From Elysia crispata (lineage: Eukaryota; Mollusca; Gastropoda; Plakobranchidae): a stretch of DNA of 64,000 nucleotides. Positions 25,001-37,000 of this stretch are shown piece after piece. Numbering within the stretch: position 1 is the first letter of the stretch; every line of letters begins with the position of its first letter. The notes beneath the pieces are model-generated. The model was not told the DNA's origin and made no database searches. It saw only the letters and a list, made by a program, of their open reading frames with translations. The stretch lies in assembly GCA_033675545.1 (NCBI GenBank), contig JAWDGP010001176.1, positions 287,501 through 351,500 of the forward strand, given 5' to 3'. The translations under genes were made by a program, and so were the position numbers.

Positions 25001-28000
25001 AGGATCATAAATAATATAGCAACAGAATCACATTTATTTTTATTTTAGAGAAATTGAAACAATATTTTTTTGTCCTGCAGATTTTATACACTGGAGATTA
25101 TTCACGACAAGAGGACAGACACTTGATGTGTGCAGAGATGCCATCTGTAAAACCAGACATTGTCATCATAGTGAGTCAGAAATAAGAAAAATGTGATACT
25201 TTTTCATCATTTATGAGAGCTCAAAACAGTTTTGAAGAGGGAAGAATTAAAACCATATTTTCCATTCCCTTTTTTTTAATCTATTAGAAAAGTATCATGA
25301 TCAATTTTTTTTTTTTCAGGAACATGAGCTAAGTTCGTAAAATAAATAATGTTTACTTTGTTAAACACCCCTAAATATGAAACTAACTTCAAGCATAACA
25401 AGAAATACCTACTGATATTGTTTCACCAGTTACAAAAATAAATACCAGTATCTTAGTTTACATAAACTTGAAAAAAATACAAAAAGCAGAATGAATTGAA
25501 GTCAAAAGATTATATAAACATACTCATACAAAATTGCCTGTAATCAAGTCAACATGAGCAATTCACAAAAAAAGCTGATGAAAACCCCTATTGTTTCACT
25601 TTTAGAATGAAAACAAGAAAATGGAAAGGTAGAGTGATATATTAATCAATCAATTAGGTGCTATGCTCTTTAGCGTAGGTGATCATGACCTCCCGCTCAT
25701 CTCTATCCTTCATCGCTTTCTGTGTTTCTGTCACTCTTCCTACTTTGAGCCACTTTGTTAGTCCATCCAACATCTTTTCATGCTGTTTTCCCCTGCTGCG
25801 TTTTCCCTTGATCATTCCACTTTTCACAAGATGTTCTAGTTTCTTGCGTCTCATCACATGGCCAAAAAAGGTTGCTTGGCATTTAAGTATTATATTTATG
25901 AGTGATCTTAATGAGGCAGATATATAGAGAAAACAAAAATAGAAAAAAGGGAAAATATTCTTTACGTGAAGGAAAGTACTGGACAAGTTTCAATTGTAGA
26001 AGAAATAGACAAAACACACTTGAGATAACAAAGATGCTCAGTATTATTTTTGTTTCTCAAAGCAATGTTCTTTGTTGTTAATGATAATTTCACTCTTATA
26101 GCATTTGCTTGTCATGAATTGGGCATAATTTTTTTCCTCAAGTAGAGTTGGATTGAATGTGGAACTGAAAATTCCATCAAACATCATCAGTTTGATATTT
26201 AGTTTAAAAAATTGTACAGAACAGATTTATATACCCAGAGGATTCAGAAATGTTCTAATTAATATGAATCAAACATCACATACATATAGAATGCCTATAA
26301 TTTCTTATGTTTTGGTTTTGCAATCTAGACCAAAGTTGGATTGAAACTTTAATTGTAATTTTTTGCAGAGATTTATATTGATTGTTTGCAGAACTTTTTA
26401 AGGATAATTATCTTACAAATTATAGGCTACAAGATTTTTCTGGTTTTGAAAGATGCAGTCTGTTGAGAAAATGTCTTTAAATAGTCCCTGGATCAACAGG
26501 AATAATATTTAATTGCCACCATTTGCAAGATATGTTTTTTTCTACTTCTAGGAGTCAACATATGGCACACACATCCATGAGAACCGAGAAGAAAGAGAGC
26601 ATCGTTTTACAAGTCTAGTTCATGATATTGTCAACAGGGGAGGGCGCTGCCTTATCCCAGCATTTGCTCTAGGCAGAGCTCAGGAGCTGTTGCTTATTCT
26701 AGGTAATATTAGTAATATTGCAATCCGGAAAGAAAATGTCAATAGAAAAGGGGACAAAGGTAAATTTTATGTTTTGGTTTTTGAAATGAAAAATTAGTTT
26801 TGAATAAAAATTTAAAAAATATGCAAATGACATTTGGATATTCTCATATGCCTAGGTAGGCTTTATGTTATTTCAACTTTTATAATCCTCAAGGAAATGT
26901 AAGTTCTTTACTCATTGTTGTACCTTGACTTTGCTAACATTTGTCAAGCTGCCATAAATACTTCAGATGATTCTTCATGCTCTGGTGACTAAAAGCTCAA
27001 AGAGATCCTTACTGAGAGCTGGGATGCCATTGAAGCTAATATCTCTGTGAACTGAAGAATATTCAAATTGAAAATCACTTCTGAATTAAAAAAGAGGATT
27101 AAGTTCCACTAAATATGGCAAAGATTTGACCTTTTTACTAGTTGTTTATTCACCTTCTTAATCACATTCTTTTTTCTTTTCAGATGAATACTGGAGCAAT
27201 CACCCAGAGCTTCATGACATCCCTATATATTATGCCTCACAACTTGCCAAAAAGTGCATGAGTGTCTACCAAACTTACATTAATGCCATGAATGAAAAGA
27301 TCCGCAGACAAATCACCATGAGCAACCCTTTTGTTTTCAAGCATATTATAAATTTGAAGGTAAACTATATTTTTAGGGTTCACAGGTACCTTGATTTTTA
27401 ATAAAGTTAGAATTTTTTCAAAATCTAAGAGGGCTTTGAAAAACCTTAAGATTCAATGTTTTTCAAGGTGAAACATTACAAATAGGTTGAAATAATATTT
27501 TTGTTTATAAATAGAAAGATTCAATTTCATAATGAGGTTTTCATAACGTGAATGACAAAAATTTATTTTTAGTGTATTTTGATGCGTTAAATTATGCCTT
27601 AAGATCAAATGATTGAAATTTTTCTGATAGTAATTTTGTTTTGGAACAAAGTTAGAAAAAAATGTAAAAAAAACCTTGTTTTGTTAGTTTAACGTAACCA
27701 TAGGTTATGTAAGAATCTTTTGTGGATAGGCAGCTTCTGACAAGCTGGTGATAGAACCCATGATCTGTTTGTAATTTCAACACTCTAATGACTGAGTATG
27801 TGACTGCCTTAGAAACATCATCACAAACACTCTCAAGCTTTTGTGAATTTAACCTAAATATTTTAGTCATACAACCAGAAAAAAAATCATTAATGTTTTA
27901 TGAGGAGCTTGTTGTATAGCAATATGAAGAAAAAAAGGTTATTTTTGGGGAATATATTGTGCACTTCTTCAGTTAATGGATTAAAGAGAGGTGATATTTT

Positions 28001-31000
28001 GTACAATTTGATAGAGCCTATACATATCCATTCTCTTTACCATCTTTTCACATATTGTGTGAATCATTACAGGTTTAAAAGTCTAAAACTTTTTCATTTA
28101 ATAGAATATAAAGGAAACATTTTTTCTCCTTCTGTATGAGCTCATGCTGAGATCTAGTACAAATATGGCATTTTCAGATATTCAAAAAAGACTCCCCGTG
28201 ATATTTGATTACTTTTTAGATCTTGGCATTCGTTATAAATGTCAAGTGGGAAAAAGTAAAGCCTTAGGCATGCAAGATAGTTTTTTAGCTCACGACTTTA
28301 TGATCATCATGACTCAGCCTGCATTAGTTAAATATGATTTGGTTTGAGCTTCCCTTTTCCTGTTCTTGTAATTCACTTTCTCTCTCCTTTACTCAGAATA
28401 TGGAGCAGTTTGATGATATTGGACCATCAGTTGTGCTAGCTAGTCCAGGCATGATGCAGAGTGGGCTGAGCAGAGAGTTGTTTGAAGGCTGGTGTACAGA
28501 CAAGAGAAATGGGTGTATAATTGCTGGTTATTGTGTAGAGGGTACACTGGCTAAGGTTTGTTATTTTTTTTATCTATTCTTATTCGTTTTAAAGAAAGCA
28601 GATTTTGTTATATTCAATTTTTTTTTTCATTTAAATTGCTTGAGAAATTTCAATCAGCTCTTTGAAATTTTACTAAGTTGTTTATGATGCCTGAAAAAAT
28701 GTGAACACATTTGATTATTTTTGAAAATGGGAAAAATAAAAGAGAAAAAGAATAATATGCTTTATTTTTGTGATCTTTGAGACCTAGGTCTAGATTGATA
28801 GTGAATAGGAGACTGAATATATATATATATATATATATATATGGAACTTGTATTGAACTGATAACCCAGATCTATCCTTTGAAACTTTAAATTGAATATA
28901 AGAATGTAGTATTGCATCACAAGTCTAGATAGAAATCTAGATACTTACTGTATCATGAAAATTTGCAGATTAATCTGCTTCAGAAGTGAAAGAATTTGTC
29001 AAGGGAATGAGAACTAAATTCATCTAGGAGTTCTGCCAGATAGACAAAAGTACTTTCAACATATCATAGGGAAAAAGAATATGAATTATGGTTTGTTGCT
29101 TTACCTGTTTTATTTTGAATCTAGGGTAACATACTGCATATCATGTAATAACATTTTTTTTACAAAAAAGTGAAAAGAAGATAATCATGCTAAAATGCAT
29201 TGTTCTGCCTTTCATCAATAAACAAAATGTTTGGCTTAAGAAAAATAAGACTATCCGTGTAAATGATCCAATTCATGTCTTTATAAATGGATTTTATTCT
29301 ATTTCTTCCAGCATGTTTTGTCTGAGCCAAATGAGATAGTGTCATTGGGTGGCCAAAAACTGCCTTTGAAATGCTCAGTTGATTACATCTCCTTTTCCGC
29401 CCATGCAGACTACAAGCAAACATCTGAATTTCTCAGAGAACTCAAACCAGCTCATGTGGTAATTTCTGTTACTTATGTATTATGAACATTTTCATATGGA
29501 AAAACTTATTACGATAGGTTTTGTAAATCAACATTGCTGCCTCATGCAAATGTCATTAGCACAGTGTTTTTGCTTGCATGCAATATATTACATGTCTTTA
29601 TCTTTTGTCAGCACTACACTTATACTTCAAGACAACTTAATAGGGGGATTAAAATTGTGCATAAAATGAGAGACAAGCTGTATTTTTAAATTGAATTTAA
29701 TAGAAAGTTACCCACATCAATGAAATCTATCAGGACTCTTCATTACTCAACAACCTGGTGTTCATTTGAACTTTACTCACTACCAAGGTGATTAAAAACC
29801 TCTTTGGGCCCCTTGGTGTAAATACTTTGTAGTTTAAAGTAAAGAAATTGCTCTGTACAATTGGAATTGCTCAGGCTTTCTTAATTTTAAAATAATTTTT
29901 TTTATGAAAGAAAAGAAAATAAAGATTCACAGCTTTGTTCTGTCATTCTTTCATCTAACAGTCAAAATAATTATAAAAGCAGATGATTTTTTCAATTAGG
30001 AGCAAGAAAGAAGAAGGAAACATATTTCTTAACCAAGAATAATGTTATGGAAATTTTAGTTATGTTGGGAAACAAAACAAGTTTTCTTTTTTTTTAATGG
30101 AACAAAAGGGTTCACTATCTCCCTAATTTCTTAGATAGTTGGGAAACAAAACCGGTTTTCTTTTTTTTTTAATGGAACAAAGGGTTCACTATCGCCTAAT
30201 TTCTTAGAGACATAATATTTTGTATGACTTGAAAAAGAAGACTTATACTTGTTATCACTGCAGGTTCTTGTCCATGGTGAGATGAATGAGATGGCTCGTC
30301 TGAAAGCTGCGCTGATGAGAGAGTATGAGGATGATCCTGACTATAAAATGGAGGTTCACAACCCTAGGAACACAGTTTCTATAGAACTCCACTTCAGAGG
30401 AGAGAAGATTGCTAAGGTAAGTAAACAGAGCATCAAATATTCATTCTTTCTCCACCTTTGGTCTTCCTTTTTTATAAATGTATTATTACAAAAAAAGTGT
30501 TTTTGATTTTCTGAAGCAAGGACATGAAAAATTTCAGGTGGATCCTTTCTAACTCCGCCCTTGTAGTTAGTGTTTCAAAGAGAGTAGGTGAAATAAAGAT
30601 ATAGATTTAATTCATGTAGGATATGAGAATTTTCTTTGTGTTTTCCAAGTCTCCTAGGTTAAAAGTTGTCGTAAAAATTTTGCATCAAGTGCAAAGCTTT
30701 TAATCATAAGAAGTTCTTCAGCAGTTCTTGGCACTTTTTTGTTCCTTCCTTTGATGTAATCATTTTAAAGGTATATATCCCCATTTTTATAGCTTATGAA
30801 CTGTATTTCTTAAACTGTAATAAGCCTCCTCATAATAATTGGCATATATTTTGTAAAACTTTCAATATCTCAACCTCCCTCTTCCTCCTTTTACTTCTAC
30901 AAAAAGAAATAAATTATTAATAAACTATAGCATTTTAACAGTACCTGTCCTCTGGAATGTTCAAAGCGCTTTATATGACATCCAGAAAAAAACTATTTTC

Positions 31001-34000
31001 AATGATGCAGTAATTGTCCTGTTTTTTTCTTAAATGTTGAACTTATTATCAAACATTCGGACATGGTATCAAGCGTTAACACGGCGACTAATTACCCAAC
31101 TTTTAGTTCACTGGGCGAAAAGCCATTAAGACGACCGCTCACGCGCCCACCAGGGTCAAATCACGGTCACGGGTCATAAAATTTTACCTGTGCAAGCCTG
31201 GTGCGCCAGTCAATTTTCTGACTGATATTTTACATTTTCTTATAACTTTAAGACCAAGGGAACTTAAATTAAATGATATCCAATTATTTATTCAACTTTA
31301 GTCATGCAGATAAAATATAGCTGTTTTATATGATACATTTTTGTATGAAAATGCACAATTGTCGCTTACTTGCAAATAGTCAAAAACTACCTATTTTTTC
31401 AAATGGACTGTGAAAAAGCAAGATTGGTTTAAATTTAAATAACTTTTATTTGCAACCAACATTTTTCTTCAAAGTAATATGCGAAAATGAAGTAAAAATT
31501 GAGCTTACAGTGGTATGAAAATCAGCGTGAAATGTAGAACCAAATGGTTAGTAGGGGATGTTTATTAGATGGTCGCTGCTTGAGAGGCGCTACCGGTTGG
31601 CAGATAACAGGCTGATCATCTGGGCTAGGGTGTTAGTTTATCTTTAGCTTGTTGGTGCGTTGATGATAAGGTTTGTTTTTATGAATTAGTAATAAAGTGA
31701 CTGACTGAAGGAGGTGTGTTGAGTAACAAAGAAGTTTATAATGCTAGAAGAAGTGAGTACACTTGCTACAATGTACACATGAATCAATTCAAAGGTCTGT
31801 CAACATTAATGTTAGCACTTGTGAGATTTTGGTTGTGTTACAATCTTATTCTTAGTAAACTTTGGGTGGTTTACAAAATTGATGTCTCCATAGTGAAAGC
31901 TGTCTTTGTTCTCTCACGTCTCATACCTCTTGCCCTGTGCTCTATTTTGGCTATCATAGGATGTAACATTTTCCCTCCCTGTTCCCCATTAAATCCCATA
32001 GCAAACCTATGGGCCCTAATCCAGCTCACACAATGTTTCTCTAAAATATGATGCTTACGGGTTATTTTGTTTGGAAATGCATTTCTGTAGTGCCTCATTT
32101 ATAATCCAATAACTTCATATGTCTTATCTATGTCTGTTGAGAAACTGGTTGCGAGTGCGAGGCTGCTACATGTACATCCCTGAAGCTGTTGTTGATCTTG
32201 TTATACTTAAATTCTAACTGGATTTGCTACCACTGTGTCTATTGCTGTCTTTTTTAGTTGCTTGCAGATTTTTTGGCTCAAGTATCGGTGACAAAGATTT
32301 CCTATAAAGATTCCGCCATGAAAAGCTAGTCTAACTTGATCCTGAGCATCTTTAGCTAGGCTTTTTTCATTGTCTTATTTGCACTAAATTCAAGCATCTT
32401 CTGCCGCACAGTCTGCACAAACTTTCAATCTGTCAGTATGGTTCTTTTGCGAATGTTCCAGTATGCCTGCTAAGCTACAAAAACAAATGAAGAGAGGTTT
32501 TAACTCATGCCCACATGAAGCAAAAAGGTAGAACAAAATAGTTTATCTTACTGAAAAAAAAATATCCATCACTGTATAGCTATGTTTACTTCAAATGTGT
32601 AACATTTAGACCCTATGAAACTAACACATATTTTTCATAACATATGACTGGCGAAAATTTTCTATGACAACCCATGATATGGAAAGCCTCAGTTCAAAGC
32701 TGCACAACGCTTTTATTTTTTTACATTTTAGGATACGGTTTTCGATGTTAAAATCTTCAAAGAAAAACGAATTGAAAGCAATAAAAAAATAAATATCGTT
32801 GGTTGCAAAATTTAGTTATTATGAATTAAAATTTGCACTCACTTTTTTTTCACTTCATGAAACACACTGTGCGCAATCGTTAATAAAACTCTCACTTCTT
32901 AACGGATTTGAAAGAAAAAAACACTAAATGAGAGCAGAAAAATTAAAGATCAAGGCTGTAGTAAACATTTGAGCATCCGCATCGTAGGTCACGCATAAGG
33001 ACTAGATGATATTGCTTCAAAAATCATCACTTATAATCTGACCAGTTATCTTCCCTTGCCTCACGCGCTGGAAGGGCCATAAAACAACTCTTATCAGCGG
33101 CACTCAGGGTGTTTACCTCATATCGGGGGTCAGCTAGTGGTCAATCTCGCACCTTTGCGCCAGTAAAAGCAACAAAGAAGGAAAAACTAAAGATCCACTT
33201 TTGCAGCGGTTTTAGTCGCTGTGTTAAAGAATCACAAAAATAATTAAAATGATAATTGAAGACAAATTCATACATTGATAAAATACAGAAGATTTAAAAA
33301 TATAAAAGGTATACTTGTTTTTTTGCAAATAATTTTAGCTCAAAATATTGAATAAATAGGCATATATTCTTTAATTATACAAGCTTTCATTTCAAGCTCT
33401 TTCACATTTAAATTTCATATCTCAAATAGTCATATATGAACTAAATTCTTTGTAATCTTTTTTTTTTTACTTACTTCATACTAAATGACATCTAAAATAT
33501 GGGGTTGCGCACTATCAGGGAAATTATTTACGAAACTGCTCATGTTTTATTAAATTTAATCCTTTATTTAAAAATTCATTAAAACTCGCATTACATGTTG
33601 ATCTAGTCTTTCTAGTGTAAATGATTTCCCAAACAAAGATGGTGTAAGTGTTAAGATTTGCAAACTTTTTTTTCACATTTACTTAAACTATTACAGGTTG
33701 TGGGAGAACTAGCTGCAGATCCTCCAAAGCAGGACAACAAAGTTTCTGGCATTCTAGTCAAGAGGAATTTCAACTATCATATAGTGTCCCCCAAAGACCT
33801 CCAAAGCAAGTATTTCATTATTTTCTAATGAATAATAAATGTTTCAAATCATTAACTGAAAGCTATCATAAAAATCCAAATTTTTTTTTTATCAAAGAGA
33901 GATTTAAAGGACACAAAACTTTTTTCTGATTCCTGTTGAATGATATGAAATCCATAGCAGATTTTGCTACTCACTGTTGGTATGTACCTTAACTAAAGGA

Positions 34001-37000
34001 GTTCCTCCAGTTTAACTAAAAAGCAACAAATAATCTTTCAAAATTTTGAGGAGAGTGTCTTATTTGAGATTCCTGAAGCAAATTGCTTTCCTTCACCTGG
34101 TCCCCCTGACATGACCAATAAAGTGACAGATGTATAAGTATTGCTATATTTTCCATGTTTCATCAAAATTGACAATAATTTAAAAGAAAATTTATCTTGT
34201 TTTAACTGCTGCATTTATGTTGCCAAACTCAAAATTCTATCTGAAAGTGAAATCCATTTATTCAAAATGAATGTACTTCTGCCTTTCCAGGTTACACAGA
34301 TCTAGCCATGAGCACAGTATCTCAGAAGATGAGTGTGGTGTTTAGCGGCACAGCTTCTCTGCTTGCATACTTCCTCAACCAGTTGGCAGGAGATATTGAG
34401 TATCTCTCCAATGAACCAGCATCTTCAAGATCCAGCAACTCGAGTGTGGTTATCCAAGTTTTTGGATCAGTCACGGTAATTTCAACAGTTTTCGTTGTTG
34501 TCATAACTTCATCCTTTTATCTTTTTTAATCTGAAGGATTTGGATAGACAAAGACTTGCATTATCAAAGTTTTATCTATAGTATTTATTAGTATGTTAAG
34601 ATAGTTTTTTCAACTAACTTACTTTATTCCTCTTGCCTCTGCCATCTGGTCTTTAGCTTTCGCAGCTGTTTTTTTTTACTCCCCTACCCTTTTTTTTGTC
34701 ACTCACTCCCTTTGTCTCTCTCTCTCTCTCTCTCTTTTTTCCTCACCATAAGTATAACTTTAGAAATTAATATTTATATGTGTTGACTGGAAAGATGAAG
34801 TTATTGACCCATGTTGTTCAGAAATTGACACCTATTACTATGTTAGGATTTGACCTGAGTTATTTTCTTGCATAATTACAATTAATATCTAACTAGTCTT
34901 CTAGTGCTCAAGATAATGGATTGGTTGATTAGTTGATGGCTGATAAACTTGTTCCCAAGACCCCTGTTGAACTGATGGTATAACTGCTACATTTTTTTTT
35001 TGCTAGATTACACTTAATCATGGTGTTGCATACATAGAATGGACAGCCAACCCCGTCACAGACATGTATGCTGATGCTGTCATTGCTGTGATACTCCGCG
35101 CAGAGCAACACCCCATACCAATAAAAGGTAAAACCTTTTTTTTTTACATTCTGAATTAAAGGTAATGGGAGGTTCTGTTCTTCTTGCTAGCAGCAATTTT
35201 AATTACTATTAAATATTCCTTTTAACCCTACCTTAGTCTTATTTTAGTTTTATTTACAGAAGTCAATACCAATACCATTTTAAAAAGAGAATGCTTTGAA
35301 ATGCAACACAATGAGAAATTCATGTGATAATATCACTCATTAAGAAAATTTTAAAAAATCTCAAGACAATTAGATAGATAAATGGTAAATGCAACAGGAC
35401 AAAACAATGAGAGAAATTGGTATACTTCCAAGCAGAATGACTAGCATAATCAAAACATTGAAAGTGGCGAAAGATCTAGAGGTGAGGAAGGAAATTATTA
35501 TCAGTGCTATCCAACATAGCACTTGATGATGATGATGATCATGAAATGGATGTGCTATTGCAAAAGATAAAAGATGTGTACAACTAGAGCTTGTTGTTTC
35601 ACTCAACCACACCTAAGTAACTCCTGCTCATTGTTTTTACCATCAACATCTCACTTCACCTTCATCTCAACATCACAATCTGACTCCCGATCTTAAATGG
35701 GCAATGGTCATTATTTTATACTGATTGTAGGGATAACCATGCAGATAACCAAAATAAACGGTCTTTGTAGCATCCCTGAGATGATTCAAGTGATCATTTA
35801 TCTTAAATCAAAGTTTAGATCTAGCCTAGGCCTTGAAATCGCCGAGAAGGGCAGACAAAAACAGTCGATTTCGAAGCATGTTTTTAGACTTAAATTTAGA
35901 CCGAAAACGAAACTAAAACAACCAAAACAAAGTCTAAACCATCCTCAAAACGTAAATGAGGTTTGCATGAGATTTCCGGTACTTATAAGGAAAGAGAGTA
36001 GACACCTAGAAAAGTAAACGGGCAATGACAGGCAATATCTAGTGGTCCATACTGGCGACAGTGGGCAATATAGGTTGGGTTGAGTAAAAAAACTAACAGA
36101 ACTGAACTTAAAAATGAAAAATACACCTACAGAACAAAGTTACCTCTGGGCAAGGATGATAGGATCAGCATGTGAGAGCAAAAATTTGAAACAACCTTTG
36201 CAAAATTTCTGGGTTAAAATTGCATGCTGAGAACCTCAACCTCAATAAATCAGCTTTTTTTTTTTTAATAAGATTAAACTGGAAATAATGAAGACAAGAT
36301 TATATGGAGGCTGAGGCTGTTGGATACAAAGCTAACTGTATTAATTAGTCACTCATCTATGAAAGAATTAGAATTGACTAAAACATTCATATTTTACTGG
36401 GTCAATTTTGTAACACATGAACATGAATATAAAAAACGTCGATTCTGTGTTGAAACTGCCTTTTTTGTTTGTATTCTCTTGCAAAAATAAATTGAATTAT
36501 GGAATGGGTTTGTACTATGATATGCCTTTCTATCTTTTGGTTCATAGCCATCCCACCACCTCTGAAGGTTGACAGAGCGCACTTCCAGGAGTGTCTTCTT
36601 GAGACCTTGTCAGACATGTTTGGCCCAGAATGCACCAACAGGGTCTTTGAGCGTGACCACTTGACACTGAACATCGACGACAAAAGTGCAATCATAAACC
36701 TTAATACACTGGTCAGTGGTTTAAAACATATATTGCAGTAGATTCAAGGAAGTTTATAAAACTAAGAGATTTATCACTGCAATTGTTTTTTAAGGAAAAT
36801 GATGAAGATTATCCATGTTGACATGAGTTCAGCTCCACTATAACAGCATTTGAGTTAAGACCTAAAATTATAAGGGAGATTAAAAAAAATTGTGCCTTAA
36901 TACTGAATTTCTCTCGTAGTTTCTTTAATCATCATTAAAAAAATATATAATCAACAGTCTTCTGAAGAAAAAGAGAACAATGAAAACTTCAGTTTATATG

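Noticed and set aside
31716..32051. 111-codon plus-strand open frame in CPSF3 intron 12
   Set aside because: It lies opposite the transposase-like minus-strand frame and looks like its antisense shadow.
33810..33811. GT at 33,810 as the CPSF3 exon 13 donor
   Set aside because: It leaves two bases of a codon and shifts exon 14 out of the conserved YTDLAMS frame; the GC donor at 33,806 fits phase and consensus.
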